Assembly: GCF_029335485.1 (NCBI RefSeq)
Contig: NZ_JARJLM010000500.1
Span: 1-52,972 of the forward strand
Direction: 5' to 3'
Length of the DNA stretch: 52,972 nucleotides
Origin: Cupriavidus basilensis
Lineage (GTDB): Bacteria > Pseudomonadota > Gammaproteobacteria > Burkholderiales > Burkholderiaceae
Part shown: positions 15,694 through 26,187 of the stretch, one piece after another
How the letters are laid out: each line of letters begins with the position of its first letter
Position numbering within the stretch: position 1 is the first letter of the stretch
The notes under the pieces: model-generated
Seen by the model: only the letters and a program-made list of their open reading frames with translations
What the model was told of the DNA's origin: nothing
Databases searched by the model: none
Position numbers and translations under genes: made by a program

Positions 15694-18252
15694 TCAGCCG
15701 TCGTTGCGGTCGCGGAAGATGCGGATCACGTCGGGATTGCGCCTGAGCGCCCGCATCACATTGGCAAGGTGCAGGCGGTTCTGCACCTGGATGATGAACT
15801 GCATATAGGTGGCCTCCTGGTGGCCGCCCTCCTGCTGCTCCATCGCCACGTGCGCCACATTGGCGTCGGCCGAGGTCAGGTCCGCCGCCACGCGGGCGAC
15901 GATGCCCTTGACGTTGTGCACCATCACCTTGATCGACACATCGAAGGCCCGCGTGGTCTTCTTCGCCCACATCACGTCGATCCAGTGCTCCGGATCCTTG
16001 CTGTGCAGGCGCTTGGCCACCTTGCAGTCCTGCACGTGGATCTGCAGCCCCTCGCCCTTGCCCAGGTAGCCGACGATGGAATCGCCGGGAATCGGCCGGC
16101 AGCATGCCGGGAAGATCATCGACATGCCTTCGTCGCCGGTGATCGGCACCGCCGGGGCTTCCTCGCCGGCAAAGGTCTGCACCGCCGCCAGGAGCGCGCT
16201 GTCGACGTCGCCGGACAGTTCCTGCAACAGGATCTCCATGCGCTTGGCCACCACGGCGGGCACGCGGCGCCCGAGCGCCAAGTCGGCGAAAATGTCTTCG
16301 CGTTGCTTGTTGCCGGTCCACTGCACCATGCGGTCCCACACCGACTGCGGCAACGCCTTGAGTTCGATGCCGAGCTGGCGCGCTGACTGCTCCAGCAGGC
16401 GCTCGCCCAGCTGGATGGCCTCGTCGAGCCGGGTGGTCTTGAGATAGTGGCGGATTGCCGCGCGCGCCTTGCCGGTGCGCACGAAGGCCAGCCAGGCCGG
16501 ATTCGGCTTGGAGTACGGTGCCGTCACCACTTCGACGATATCGCCGCTCTTGAGCTCGGTGCGCAACGGCAGCAGCTCGTTGTTGATCTTGACCGCCACG
16601 CACTGGTTGCCGAGGTCGCTGTGCACGGCGTATGCGAAATCGAGCGCGGTGGCGCCGCGCGGCAGCGCGCGGATATGCCCCTTGGGCGTGAACACGTAGA
16701 CCGCATCGGGGAAGAGGTCGATCTTGACGTGTTCGAGGAATTCCTGCGAATCGCCGGTCTGGCTCTGGATATCCAGCAGCGACTGCAGCCACTGGTGGGC
16801 CTGCTGCTGGATATTGTTGGCCTGGTCGGCCTGGTGCTTGTACATCCAGTGCGCCGCCACGCCGGCTTCCGCGATCTGGTGCATGTCGCGCGTGCGGATC
16901 TGGAACTCCACGGGCGTGCCGAAGGGGCCCACCAGCGTGGTGTGCAAGGACTGGTAGCCATTGATCTTGGGAATGGCGATGTAGTCCTTGAACTTGCCCG
17001 GCATCGGCTTGTACAGCCCATGCAGCGCACCCATCGCCATATAGCAATGCATCTGAGTTTCCACCACCACGCGGAAACCGTAGACGTCGAGCACCTGCGA
17101 GAACGACAGCTGCTTGTCGTGCATCTTGCGGTAGATGCTGTAGAGCGTCTTTTCCCGCCCCGACAGCTCGGCCACGATGCCCGCGTCGGCCAGGCCCTTC
17201 TGCGCGGCTTCGAGAATGCGCTTGACCACCTCGCGGCGGTTGCCGCGCGCGGCCTTGACCGCTTTCTCCAGGGTGGCATAGCGGAACGGCGAACCGACCT
17301 TGAAGGACAGTTCCTGCAGTTCGCGGTAAGTGGTGTTGAGACCCAGCCGATGCGCGATCGGCGCGTAGATCTCCATGGTTTCGAGCGCGATCCGGCGCCG
17401 CTTTTCGGGCGGCACGAAATCGAGCGTGCGCATGTTGTGGGTGCGGTCAGCCAGCTTGACCAGGATCACCCGCACGTCGCGCGCCATCGCCAGCAGCATC
17501 TTGCGGAAGCTTTCCGCCTGCGCCTGCTCGCGGCTCTGGAATTCGAGCTTGTCCAGCTTGGTCAGCCCATCGACCAGTTCGGCCACCTTGGGACCGAACT
17601 TCTCGGCCAGCTCGCTCTTGGTGATGCCCTGGTCTTCCATCACGTCGTGCAGCAGCGCCGCCATGATGGATTGCACATCCAGCTTCCAGTCGGCGCACAG
17701 TTCCGCCACCGCTACCGGATGCGTGATGTAGGGCTCTCCGCTCTGGCGATACTGGCCCAGGTGCGCCTCGTCCGAGAACTGGAAGGCCTCGCGCACCAGC
17801 GCCTGGTCGGCGGGCTTGAGATACGCCAGCTTCTCCATCAGCCGGGTGATCGAGATCACCTGCTGGCGCGGCGGCACGGCCGGCTGCGAAGTCGGGCCGA
17901 AGAAGTGACGGTAGGACTGCGCCAGCACCGCGTCGATAAAGAGCGCGTCGCCCGGCGCGGCCGCTGCCGCGCTCAACTCGCTTTCGGCCGCCGCCTGGAC
18001 CGCCCTGCCCTTGCCCGAGCCCATGGCGGGCGCGACCCCGCGCTCGCCGACAACATCGTTGCCGAGCGGATCGGGAAGGTTGGGGGCACCGGTGCGCGCC
18101 GTCACGGTCGACTGACCGGACCCGGCGCGCTTGCGCTGAACGGGAGGCAGGGCATCGCCGCCCGCATCACCAGGCGCTTCTCCGCGCGAACGCTCCGGCG
18201 CGGCCAGGGGGCTCGCCGTCGCGGCAGGAAAGGAAGGCTGGGAGGAAGACAT
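15694..18252 (-). CDS. spoT: Bifunctional (p)ppGpp synthetase/hydrolase SpoT
   Basis: An 852-residue RelA/SpoT homologue, last gene of the gmk-rpoZ-spoT run. The HD hydrolase has His202-Asp203 and Glu206-Asp207 (LLHDVMED). The synthetase has GREKTLYSIYRKM and NGYQSLHTT; the diagnostic RxKD motif of bifunctional enzymes reads KFKD, keeping the basic charge. A TGS domain (VYVFTPKGHIRALPRGATALDFAY) and a C-terminal ACT domain follow. The first 130 residues are low-complexity and longer than in E. coli SpoT (702 aa), so the true start may be internal. Confidence 0.95.
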   Translation of the reverse strand: MSSSQPSFPAATASPLAAPERSRGEAPGDAGGDALPPVQRKRAGSGQSTVTARTGAPNLPDPLGNDVVGERGVAPAMGSGKGRAVQAAAESELSAAAAAPGDALFIDAVLAQSYRHFFGPTSQPAVPPRQQVISITRLMEKLAYLKPADQALVREAFQFSDEAHLGQYRQSGEPYITHPVAVAELCADWKLDVQSIMAALLHDVMEDQGITKSELAEKFGPKVAELVDGLTKLDKLEFQSREQAQAESFRKMLLAMARDVRVILVKLADRTHNMRTLDFVPPEKRRRIALETMEIYAPIAHRLGLNTTYRELQELSFKVGSPFRYATLEKAVKAARGNRREVVKRILEAAQKGLADAGIVAELSGREKTLYSIYRKMHDKQLSFSQVLDVYGFRVVVETQMHCYMAMGALHGLYKPMPGKFKDYIAIPKINGYQSLHTTLVGPFGTPVEFQIRTRDMHQIAEAGVAAHWMYKHQADQANNIQQQAHQWLQSLLDIQSQTGDSQEFLEHVKIDLFPDAVYVFTPKGHIRALPRGATALDFAYAVHSDLGNQCVAVKINNELLPLRTELKSGDIVEVVTAPYSKPNPAWLAFVRTGKARAAIRHYLKTTRLDEAIQLGERLLEQSARQLGIELKALPQSVWDRMVQWTGNKQREDIFADLALGRRVPAVVAKRMEILLQELSGDVDSALLAAVQTFAGEEAPAVPITGDEGMSMIFPACCRPIPGDSIVGYLGKGEGLQIHVQDCKVAKRLHSKDPEHWIDVMWAKKTTRAFDVSIKVMVHNVKGIVARVAADLTSADANVAHVAMEQQEGGHQEATYMQFIIQVQNRLHLANVMRALRRNPDVIRIFRDRNDG

Positions 18253-18362
18253 GGGGGCGGCTTCTGGAATCCGGCTGGGTATTCAAGTACTCGAACAGGT
18301 ACGCTGGCAGAGTCTGAATGCGAAGGTACGCGCTGCGAGGATTGGCCACGGCCGCCCGAAAA

Positions 18363-18566
18363 TCAGGTCGGTACCTTCTTGAGCATCTCGATGCCGATCT
18401 GGCCCGAGGCGATCTCGCGCAACGCCACCACGGTGGGCTTGTCCTTGGCCTCGACCTTGGGGGTGTGACCCTGCACCAGCTGACGGGCCCGGTAAGTTGC
18501 CGCGAGCGCGAGCTCGAAGCGATTCGGGATGTGTTTCAGACAATCTTCGACGGTAATACGCGCCAT
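18363..18566 (-). CDS. rpoZ: RNA polymerase omega subunit
   Basis: 67 residues beginning [30 protein letters not shown], the omega signature, which helps assemble and stabilise RNA polymerase and forms part of the ppGpp site. The ATG at 18566 gives the usual MARITVED start and is preceded by AGGTGG; an in-frame ATG 7 codons earlier is unlikely. Lies between gmk and spoT in the conserved order. Confidence 0.95.
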   Translation of the reverse strand: MARITVEDCLKHIPNRFELALAATYRARQLVQGHTPKVEAKDKPTVVALREIASGQIGIEMLKKVPT

Positions 18567-18650
18567 ATCAAATCCACCTCGGGACAAAACCTAATGCGAT
18601 GCCGGCTATTTTACAGCACGCGGCAAGAAACGTTCCCGCCGCGCTCCGGC

Positions 18651-19304
18651 TCAATGAATCCCGAGCTCGATAAAGAGGTCGGTGTGACGGGCCTTTTGCG
18701 ACGAAAAACGCAAACGGGTAGCGCGGATCACGCTGCGCAACTGCTCCAGCGCATGGTCGAACACCTCGTTGATGATGACGTAGTCCGACTCCGATGCGTG
18801 GGCCATTTCGCTGCCGGCAGCGAGCAGCCGGCGCACGATCACGTTGGGCTCGTCCTGGCCGCGCTTGTTCAGGCGTTCTTCGAGCGCCTGCAGCGACGGC
18901 GGCAGGATGAAGATCTCCACCGCGTTGGAAAAACGCTGGTGCACCTGCTGGGCGCCCTGCCAGTCGATCTCCAGCAGCACATCGTTGCCCTGGGCCATCT
19001 GCTGCTCGATCCAGACCCGCGAGGTGGCGTAGTAATTGCCATGCACCTCCGCCCACTCGAGGAACTCGCCGCGATCGCGCGCGGCACGGAAGGCGTCCAC
19101 CGTGGTGAAGTGGTATTCGCGGCCATCCTGCTCGCCGGGACGCGGCGCGCGCGTGGTGTGGGAGATGGACAGGCGGATGGCCGGGTCCTGCGCCAGCAGC
19201 GCGTTGACCAGCGTGGACTTGCCGGCGCCGGAAGGCGCCACCACCATGAACAGGTTGCCGGGGTAGGCCGTGTCGATGGCGATATGGGACGACGTTTCAC
19301 TCAT
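18651..19304 (-). CDS. gmk: Guanylate kinase
   Basis: 217 residues; phosphorylates GMP to GDP. P-loop [20 protein letters not shown]-binding [50 protein letters not shown] and the lid arginines ([18 protein letters not shown]) are all present. Eleven bases separate it from the yicC stop, so the two are cotranscribed. Just before the ATG is an (ATC)4 run in the same frame, a small microsatellite in the ribosome-binding region. Confidence 0.95.
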   Translation of the reverse strand: MSETSSHIAIDTAYPGNLFMVVAPSGAGKSTLVNALLAQDPAIRLSISHTTRAPRPGEQDGREYHFTTVDAFRAARDRGEFLEWAEVHGNYYATSRVWIEQQMAQGNDVLLEIDWQGAQQVHQRFSNAVEIFILPPSLQALEERLNKRGQDEPNVIVRRLLAAGSEMAHASESDYVIINEVFDHALEQLRSVIRATRLRFSSQKARHTDLFIELGIH

Positions 19305-19315
19305 GATGATGATGA

Positions 19316-20257
19316 TTATTCCAGGTTCTGAATCTGTTCCCGCATCTGCTCGATCAGCAGCTTGAGCTCCATGGAGGCATCGGCCAGCTCCTTGGCGGCG
19401 GCCTTGGAGCCCAGCGTGTTGGCTTCGCGGTTGAGCTCCTGCATCATGAAATCCAGCCGCTTGCCGACCTGCCCGCCCTTCTTGAGGATATGCCGGGTTT
19501 CGTTCAGGTGCGCCTGCAGGCGCGACAGTTCCTCGGCGATGTCGATGCGGATGCCGTAGACCGTGGCTTCCTGGCGGATACGCTCGCCGATCTCGTCGCG
19601 GCTCATGGATGGCATGCCGTTCGGTGCCACCAGGTTGAAGGCTTCCTGCAGGCGCTCGGTGAGCTTTTCCTGGTGATGCGAGATCAATTGCGGGATGGTT
19701 GGCGTCAGGCGTTCGACGATGGCCAGCATGGCCTCGATGCGCTCTTCCAGGGTGGCCTTGAGCGCTTCGCCCTCGCGGCGGCGCGCTTCCAGCAACTGGG
19801 CCAGGGCTTCGCTGGCCGCACCCGTCACGGCCTCGCGCAGCGCATCCTGCGACAGCTCGGGCTCGACCAGCACGCCGGGCCAGCGCAGGATCTCGCCCAT
19901 GCGCAGGGTGCCCGCCGCGGTGAACGTGGCCGCGACCGTAGCCTCGACGGAGCGGATCTGCGCCAGCAAGGCGTCGTTCAGCGCCAGCGTGGTGCCGCCG
20001 GCGCCGCCATCGGCGCGCTGCAGGTTGATACGGCACTCCAGCTTGCCGCGCGACAGCTTCGCCATGAGCATTTCCCGCAGCGCCGGCTCGAAGGCGCGGC
20101 ACTCTTCGGGAGCACGGAACAGCAGGTCGAGAAAGCGCGAATTGACAGTGCGAAATTCCACGGAAACGGAAGCCGTCCTGCCGGTGGGCGCGCCGTGCGT
20201 GTCCGTCAGTGGCGCCTGGCGGGTAGCCAGGCCGTAGCCTGTCATGCTGTGGATCAT
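19316..20257 (-). CDS. yicC: YicC family endoribonuclease
   Basis: 313 residues beginning [13 protein letters not shown], the family signature, with [21 protein letters not shown] and a C-terminal DUF1732 end ([22 protein letters not shown]). YicC of E. coli is an endoribonuclease that helps degrade the sRNA RyhB. The ATG at 20257 is chosen from the signature; an earlier in-frame ATG adds 14 atypical residues. First gene of the yicC-gmk-rpoZ-spoT operon, divergent from the Ser/Thr kinase gene. Confidence 0.93.
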   Translation of the reverse strand: MIHSMTGYGLATRQAPLTDTHGAPTGRTASVSVEFRTVNSRFLDLLFRAPEECRAFEPALREMLMAKLSRGKLECRINLQRADGGAGGTTLALNDALLAQIRSVEATVAATFTAAGTLRMGEILRWPGVLVEPELSQDALREAVTGAASEALAQLLEARRREGEALKATLEERIEAMLAIVERLTPTIPQLISHHQEKLTERLQEAFNLVAPNGMPSMSRDEIGERIRQEATVYGIRIDIAEELSRLQAHLNETRHILKKGGQVGKRLDFMMQELNREANTLGSKAAAKELADASMELKLLIEQMREQIQNLE

Positions 20258-20435
20258 TGGATAGTCTCGCGAAATGGCCATCTGGCCGCATGCGCTCAAG
20301 CGGCCGGCGGGGCTGACAGCCCAGCAACCACGCCGTTTGAACGCCGAAAAGAAAGCCCAAAAAGGCCGCTATTGTGTTCTTTACAACTCAACGATTAGTC
20401 AGGACAATCCGGAGGCAATCCAGGTTCCCAATCCT

Positions 20436-21488
20436 ATGACAGAGTCCAAGGGCGCATCACCTCCAAAGAGCGCACCGCTGCCCATCGGCACGCTGCTGTC
20501 CAGCTATCGTATTGTAAAGAAGTTGGCCAGCGGGGGGTTCAGTTTCGTCTACCTGGCCACCGATGGGACCGGCTCCCCCGTAGCGATCAAGGAGTACCTG
20601 CCGTCCTCCCTGGCACGCCGCAACCCCGGCGAACTGATCCCCGTGGTGCCCGAGGAAAGCGCGGCGTCGTTCCGGCTTGGGCTCAAGTACTTCTTCGAGG
20701 AAGGCCGCTCGCTGGCGAAGATCTCCCATCCCAGCGTGGTGCGCGTGGTGAATTTCTTCCGGGAAAATTCCACCGTGTACATGGTGATGAACTACGAGCT
20801 GGGCAAGACGCTGCAGGAACACATCCTGCAAGCGCGCCAGCAGGGCCGCGCCAAGGTGCTGCGCGAACACTTCATCCGCAAGGTCTTCCACGACCTCATG
20901 AGCGGCCTGCGCGAGGTGCATATCCACAAGCTGCTGCACCTGGACATCAAGCCTGGCAACATCTACCTGCGCGAGGACGAGTCGCCCATCCTGCTGGATT
21001 TCGGCGCCGCCCGCCAGATCCTGACCATGGAAGCGGCGCGCTTCCAGCCCATGTACACACCCGGCTTCGCCGCGCCCGAGCTGTACGGCAAGCACTCCGA
21101 ACTGGGGCCCTGGACCGATATCTACAGCCTGGGCGCCACACTCTATGCCTGCATGGCAGGCATGCCGCCGCAGGAAGCCAACCAGCGTGAAAAAGACGAC
21201 CGCATGGCGGACGCCATGACGCGGCTGCGCACCAGCTACACCGACGGCCTGGTCGACCTGGTCGAATGGTGCCTGCGCCTGACGCCTTCCGAGCGGCCCC
21301 AGAGCGTGTTCCGCCTGCAGAAAGAGCTGCGCGAACAAAGCAACGCGCTGGGCGAGCAGGCGGCAGCGCCCGCCGCCGCCCCGGCCGCCGAACGGCCCAT
21401 TGCGAGCCGGTTCCTGACGCTGCTGCGCAAGCGCGAAGAACCCGCCACGGCACTCCGGGCCAAACAGATCGATTCAGGCGGCGAATAA
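20436..21488 (+). CDS. Hanks-type Ser/Thr protein kinase
   Basis: 350 residues with a complete kinase domain at about 24-320: glycine loop KLASGGFSFVYLA, ATP lysine Lys52 (VAIKEY), catalytic HLDIKPGN with Asp170, DFG at 188-190, FAAPE, and WTDIYSLGATLY. The HRD arginine is replaced by leucine (HLD), as in many bacterial kinases that need no activation-loop phosphorylation. No transmembrane segment; the C-terminus is an Ala/Pro-rich linker. Its PP2C phosphatase follows 170 bases later, so the two probably form a reversible phosphorylation pair. Confidence 0.92.
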   Translation: MTESKGASPPKSAPLPIGTLLSSYRIVKKLASGGFSFVYLATDGTGSPVAIKEYLPSSLARRNPGELIPVVPEESAASFRLGLKYFFEEGRSLAKISHPSVVRVVNFFRENSTVYMVMNYELGKTLQEHILQARQQGRAKVLREHFIRKVFHDLMSGLREVHIHKLLHLDIKPGNIYLREDESPILLDFGAARQILTMEAARFQPMYTPGFAAPELYGKHSELGPWTDIYSLGATLYACMAGMPPQEANQREKDDRMADAMTRLRTSYTDGLVDLVEWCLRLTPSERPQSVFRLQKELREQSNALGEQAAAPAAAPAAERPIASRFLTLLRKREEPATALRAKQIDSGGE

Positions 21489-21658
21489 GGCATAAAATGG
21501 CCGGCTCCCCGCCTCTTGCGCGCACCCTGCGCAGCGCCCTCCGCCGCCATTACCAACTATGATGAAAGCCGTCGCCCCGCTGCCCGCCCGCGCGCTCTGC
21601 CGCACCGGTCCGCAGATGGCGCCGCCGTCTCCCAAGAACTGATTTACCTACTGCCAAC

Positions 21659-22573
21659 ATGCGATTCTCCGTCTACCAGGAAAGCAGAAAAGGCGGCCGC
21701 CGCATCAACCAGGACCGCATGGGCTATTGCTTCACGCGAGACGCCCTGTTGATGGTGCTGGCCGATGGCCTGGGCGGCCATGCGCTGGGCGAAGTCGCCG
21801 CGCAACAGGCCCTGCAGACGCTGGCGCGCCAGTTCCAGGCCCAGGCCCGGCCCGCGATCCGCAATCCTGCCGATTTCCTGCAGGACACCATCATGCTGGC
21901 CCACCGGGAGATCCATCGCTATGCCGAGGCCAACCGGCTGGCCGACGTGCCGCGTACCACCGTGGTCTGCTGCCTGGTCCAGAACGGCCAGATCCACTGG
22001 GCCCACGCGGGCGATTCGCGGCTCTACCTGGTGCGCAAGGGCGGCCTGCTGACCCGCACGCGCGACCACTCCAAGATCGAGAACCTGCTGCAGCAGGAGC
22101 GCGTGCTGCCGATGCAGGTGGCCAACCACCCCGAACGCAACAAGCTCTACAACTGCCTGGGCTCGCCCAACCTGCCGCTGATCGATATCGGCGGCCCGCT
22201 GCGGCTGGAACCCGGCGATGTCGCCTTGCTGTGCTCGGACGGGCTGTGGGGCAGCATCGAAGAACAACTGCTGGTCGAGAAAGTGACGCACCTGTCCGTG
22301 GTACACGCCATTCCCGACCTGATCGAGCAGGCGCTGCACAATGCCGGCGACGGTGCCGACAACACCACCGCGATCGCCATGATGTGGGAACTCGACGCCC
22401 ATCCCGCCACCGAGGAATCGGTCGCCACCGAGACCCTGCCGCTCAATACCTTCACCACCTCGATCCTCGAGAACAACGGCGGCGATACCGACCTGCTGTC
22501 GGAGGAAGAAATCGAGCGCTCCATCGCCGAGATCCGCGCCGCGATCGACAAGACCAGCAATTTCATGCGCTGA
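21659..22573 (+). CDS. PP2C-family Ser/Thr protein phosphatase
   Basis: 304 residues of the PP2C/Stp1 fold with metal-binding motifs NQDR (residues 19-22), ADGLGGHALGEVA, AHAGDSRLYLVRKG, LCSDGLW and DNTTAIAM. It removes phosphate from Ser/Thr, presumably from substrates of the kinase upstream. An acidic tail of about 60 residues (SEEEIERSIAEIRAAIDK) follows the domain. Complete; no frameshift. Confidence 0.92.
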   Translation: MRFSVYQESRKGGRRINQDRMGYCFTRDALLMVLADGLGGHALGEVAAQQALQTLARQFQAQARPAIRNPADFLQDTIMLAHREIHRYAEANRLADVPRTTVVCCLVQNGQIHWAHAGDSRLYLVRKGGLLTRTRDHSKIENLLQQERVLPMQVANHPERNKLYNCLGSPNLPLIDIGGPLRLEPGDVALLCSDGLWGSIEEQLLVEKVTHLSVVHAIPDLIEQALHNAGDGADNTTAIAMMWELDAHPATEESVATETLPLNTFTTSILENNGGDTDLLSEEEIERSIAEIRAAIDKTSNFMR

Positions 22574-22764
22574 GGGCCTGCCCGGGCACACACCGGGCTG
22601 CGGTCCGGCATATCGTGGCGAGCTTCGGCCAAGATGTACCGCCCGCGCCGCAAAGGTGCGGGAATTTCGCCGCCGCGCCGGCCCCGGCCGCGCGCCGACG
22701 GGCACGAGCGGCGCGGCGGCGTTAAAATCCCATCTCTGAACACCTTTCCCGAGAAAAACTCCAC

Positions 22765-23484
22765 ATGCGACCGAGCGGACGCGCTGCCGATGCGCTGCGC
22801 CCTATCACCCTGACCCGACACTACACCCGCCACGCCGAAGGCGCCGTCCTGAGTGCCTTTGGCGACACCAAGGTGCTGTGCACGGCCAGCGTGCTGGCCA
22901 AGGTGCCCCCCCACAAGAAAGGCAGTGGCGAAGGCTGGGTAACCGCCGAGTACGGCATGCTGCCGCGAGCCACCCACACCCGCTCCGACCGTGAAGCCGC
23001 GCGCGGCAAACAGACCGGCCGCACCCAGGAAATCCAGCGCCTGATCGGCCGCGCCATGCGCACGGTCTTCGACCTGTCCGCGCTTGGCGAGTACACCATC
23101 CACCTGGATTGCGACGTGCTGCAGGCCGATGGCGGCACCCGCACCGCGGCCATTACGGGCGCCTTCGTGGCCGCCCACGACGCCGTCTCGGCGATGCTGC
23201 GCGAAGGCCAGATCAAGGCCAGCCCGATCCGCGATTTCGTAGCCGCCGTCTCGGTCGGCATGGTGAACGGCGTGGCCGTGCTCGACCTGGACTATGCCGA
23301 GGACAGCAACTGCGACACCGACATGAACGTGGTGATGACCGGCAGCGGCGGCTTCGTCGAAGTGCAGGGCACCGCCGAAGGCGTGCCGTTCAGCCGCGCC
23401 GAGCTCGAAGCCATGACCCGCCTGGCCGAGCAAGGCATCGCCGAACTGGTGGCACACCAGCGCCGCGCGCTGGAACTGGCCTGA
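22765..23484 (+). CDS. rph: Ribonuclease PH
   Basis: 239 residues; a phosphorolytic exoribonuclease that trims the 3' ends of tRNA precursors. Signature [69 protein letters not shown], and [20 protein letters not shown]. Followed 13 bases later by rdgB. Full length, unlike the frameshifted rph of E. coli K-12. Confidence 0.96.
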   Translation: MRPSGRAADALRPITLTRHYTRHAEGAVLSAFGDTKVLCTASVLAKVPPHKKGSGEGWVTAEYGMLPRATHTRSDREAARGKQTGRTQEIQRLIGRAMRTVFDLSALGEYTIHLDCDVLQADGGTRTAAITGAFVAAHDAVSAMLREGQIKASPIRDFVAAVSVGMVNGVAVLDLDYAEDSNCDTDMNVVMTGSGGFVEVQGTAEGVPFSRAELEAMTRLAEQGIAELVAHQRRALELA

Positions 23485-23497
23485 TACGGTGAAAGCG

Positions 23498-24115
23498 ATG
23501 CAACGCCTGGTTCTCGCCTCCAACAATCCCGGCAAGCTCGGCGAGTTCGGCACGCTGCTGGCGCCGCTCGGGTTCGAGGTGATTCCGCAGGGACAGCTCG
23601 GCATTGCCGAGGCCGAAGAGCCCTTCGCCACCTTTGTGGAGAACGCCCTCACCAAGGCTCGCCACGCCAGCCGCCTGGCGGGCCTGCCCGCGCTGGCCGA
23701 CGATTCCGGCATCTGCGTCGACGCGCTGGATGGCGCGCCGGGCGTCTACTCGGCGCGCTATGCGCAACTGGTGGGCAAGCCGAAATCCGATGCCGCCAAC
23801 AATGCGCACCTGATCTCGCAGCTGGCGGGCAAGCTCAATCGCCACGCCCACTATTACTGCGTGCTGGTGCTGGTGCGCCATGCCGACGACCCGCGCCCGC
23901 TGATCGCCGAGGGCGTATGGGCAGGCGAGGTGGTCGACGCGCCGCGCGGCAATGCCGGCTTCGGCTATGACCCGCATTTCCTGCTGCCTCACCTGGGCAA
24001 GACCGCGGCGGAACTGAGCGCCGATGAAAAGAATGCCGTCAGCCATCGGGCGCTCGCGCTCAAGGCGCTGACCGAGCGCCTGCGCACGCCAGGCTTCATG
24101 AACGGCTGCCTATGA
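23498..24115 (+). CDS. rdgB: RdgB/HAM1 XTP/dITP pyrophosphatase
   Basis: 205 residues; hydrolyses non-canonical purine triphosphates (ITP, XTP, dITP) to keep them out of DNA and RNA. Motifs LASNNPGKLGEF, ENALTKARHAS, GLPALADDSGI, GNAGFGYDPHF and SHRALALK. I chose the ATG at 23498, with GGTGA about six bases upstream; a GTG at 23489 is possible. The stop overlaps the hemW start by four bases (ATGA), so the two are translationally coupled. Confidence 0.95.
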   Translation: MQRLVLASNNPGKLGEFGTLLAPLGFEVIPQGQLGIAEAEEPFATFVENALTKARHASRLAGLPALADDSGICVDALDGAPGVYSARYAQLVGKPKSDAANNAHLISQLAGKLNRHAHYYCVLVLVRHADDPRPLIAEGVWAGEVVDAPRGNAGFGYDPHFLLPHLGKTAAELSADEKNAVSHRALALKALTERLRTPGFMNGCL

Positions 24116-25356
24116 TCCCGATTGTCCCGCTGGCGTCCACCGGCGCCAGCGCCCCGGCCGACACCAAATCGCTGTGGCTGCAGCCGGGCCAGCTCTCGCT
24201 GCCGGCGTCCCCGCCCCTGTCGCTCTACGTGCACGTGCCCTGGTGCGTGCGCAAGTGCCCCTACTGCGATTTCAACTCGCATGCCGTGCCCGGCGCGGCC
24301 GACAGCCATGACATCCCCGAGGATGCCTACCTGGATGCGCTGCGAGCCGACCTGGAACAATCGCTGCCGCTGGTGTGGGGCCGGCCAGTGCATACGGTGT
24401 TCATCGGCGGCGGCACGCCCAGCCTGCTGTCGGCCGCCGGCATGGACCGGCTGCTGTCCGATATCCGCACGCTGTTACCGCTCGATGCCGACGCCGAGAT
24501 CACCATGGAGGCCAACCCCGGCACCTTCGAGGCCGAGCGTTTCGCCAGCTATCGCGCCAGCGGCATCAACCGCCTGTCGATCGGCATCCAGAGCTTCAAC
24601 GACCGCCACCTGGCTGCGCTCGGCCGCATCCACGGCGGCGGCGAAGCGCGCGCCGCGATCGGCATCGCGCTGGACAACTTCGACAACGTCAATCTCGACC
24701 TGATGTACGCGCTGCCGGGCCAGACCCTGGAAGAATGTGCCCAGGACCTGGAAACGGCGCTGTCGTTCAACACCACGCACCTGTCGCTCTACCAGCTGAC
24801 GCTGGAGCCGAATACGCTGTTCGCCAAGTTCCCGCCGGCCCTGCCCGACGACGACAGCGCCTACGAAATGCAGGACCTGATCGAAGCGCGCACCGCACAG
24901 GCAGGCTACCGGCACTACGAGACGTCCGCCTACGCCCGGCCGCATCGCGAAGCCCGCCACAACCTGAACTACTGGCGCTTCGGCGACTACCTCGGCATCG
25001 GGGCCGGCGCGCACGGCAAGCTCTCATTCCCGCACCGGGTGCTGCGCCAGATGCGCCACAAGCATCCCGCCACCTATATGGCGCAGGCGATGGCGGGCAA
25101 CGCCGTGCAGGAACAGCACGACGTCGGCGCTGCCGACCTTCCGTTCGAGTTCATGCTCAATGCGCTGCGCCTGACCGATGGCGTGCCGGCCAGCACGTTC
25201 TTCAACCACACCGGGCTGCCTCTGCACACCATCAGCCGCGAACTGGCGGCGGCCGAAAAAAAGGGCCTGCTCGAAGCCGACCTTGCCACCATCAAGCCCA
25301 CCGAACTCGGGCGCCGCTTCCTGAACGACCTGCAGGAAATGTTCCTGAAGGGGTGA
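24112..25356 (+). CDS. hemW: Radical SAM heme chaperone HemW
   Basis: 414 residues. The radical SAM cluster motif CxxxCxxC is at Cys45, Cys49, Cys52 (VPWCVRKCPYCDFN), then GGGTPSLL, TMEANPGT, RLSIGIQSFNDRHL and NLDLMYALPGQT. The C-terminal HemN-like domain includes the GAGAHGKLS loop. HemW delivers heme to respiratory enzymes; it lacks the extra residues needed for coproporphyrinogen dehydrogenase activity in HemN. Last gene of the rph-rdgB-hemW run. Confidence 0.93.
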   Translation: MIPIVPLASTGASAPADTKSLWLQPGQLSLPASPPLSLYVHVPWCVRKCPYCDFNSHAVPGAADSHDIPEDAYLDALRADLEQSLPLVWGRPVHTVFIGGGTPSLLSAAGMDRLLSDIRTLLPLDADAEITMEANPGTFEAERFASYRASGINRLSIGIQSFNDRHLAALGRIHGGGEARAAIGIALDNFDNVNLDLMYALPGQTLEECAQDLETALSFNTTHLSLYQLTLEPNTLFAKFPPALPDDDSAYEMQDLIEARTAQAGYRHYETSAYARPHREARHNLNYWRFGDYLGIGAGAHGKLSFPHRVLRQMRHKHPATYMAQAMAGNAVQEQHDVGAADLPFEFMLNALRLTDGVPASTFFNHTGLPLHTISRELAAAEKKGLLEADLATIKPTELGRRFLNDLQEMFLKG

Positions 25357-25462
25357 TCGCGGCGGGGTGATCGCGCCGAATCGAGGCAACCGATCCGGGC
25401 AACGGGCAAATCCCAGGCCGCCGCCGGAATGCGGGCGCATCCGCACGGCGGCCGGACAACCA

Positions 25463-26014
25463 TCAGTACGGCGTTGCCATATCGCCGGCAACCTGCGCGC
25501 GGGCGCCGATGCGCAAACGGCTTACGTCGCGCTGCGTCACCGTAGCCATGCGGCCATCGTCCAGCCGCACGTTGACGCGGTAGACCGTGTCGGTGCCGCT
25601 GCTGGCGTGTTTCTCGATCTGGTTGCCGGCCAGGCCGCCCGCCACCGCGCCACCGATGGTCGCCACGGTATTGCCGCGGCCCCCGCCGATCTGATGGCCC
25701 AGCAGGCCGCCTGCCACGCCGCCGATCACCGTGCCGAGCAGGCCCGAGCTGCTTTGCTGGGTCGTCACCGGCTCGATCGACTCGACCTTGCCATAGAACA
25801 CGGAATTCGGGGGCGCCTGATAGGTGTTCGCGCCCGGGGCCTGGTACCCGGCTTGCGGGGGCTGCTGGTACCCGGTCTGGGGAGGCGGAGCACCGTAGCC
25901 GCCGCCATAGCCCCCTCCGTAGCCATTGCCGTAACCACCGCCCGGCGCCGCGCAACCCGCCATGCCAACCACCGCGGCGGCAGCCGCCACACCCAACAAA
26001 GTCTTGCCATTCAT
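25463..26014 (-). CDS. Glycine-zipper 2TM lipoprotein
   Basis: 183 residues with a lipoprotein signal and lipobox (VVGMAGC). A Gly/Tyr and Pro/Gln-rich linker of about 60 residues leads to a glycine-zipper region (LLGTVIGGVAGGLLGHQIGGGRGNTVATIGG AVAGGLAGN as two helices) and a C-terminal beta domain (VYRVNVRLDDGRMATVTQ). This is the SlyB/PcP-like outer membrane family. The ATG at 26014 has GAGGAGG upstream. It converges on hemW. Confidence 0.85.
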   Translation of the reverse strand: MNGKTLLGVAAAAAVVGMAGCAAPGGGYGNGYGGGYGGGYGAPPPQTGYQQPPQAGYQAPGANTYQAPPNSVFYGKVESIEPVTTQQSSSGLLGTVIGGVAGGLLGHQIGGGRGNTVATIGGAVAGGLAGNQIEKHASSGTDTVYRVNVRLDDGRMATVTQRDVSRLRIGARAQVAGDMATPY

Positions 26015-26187
26015 CGGAACATCCTCCTCATTGACCGCAAATGCGTGGAACAGGAAGGGCACGGCAGCGACATCCCGCGCCCTACTACGCATATTAGGAG
26101 CAGAGTACAGGAATGAAGGTTCCGCCGCGTCCGACAGACACCGACAAGGCAAAATGCCGCGTGGTGCGCGACCAAGCCGCGCAGCCT

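Noticed and set aside
16447-18468. A 673-codon plus-strand open frame
   Set aside because: Antisense to spoT, which has all its domains; shadow of a high-GC gene.
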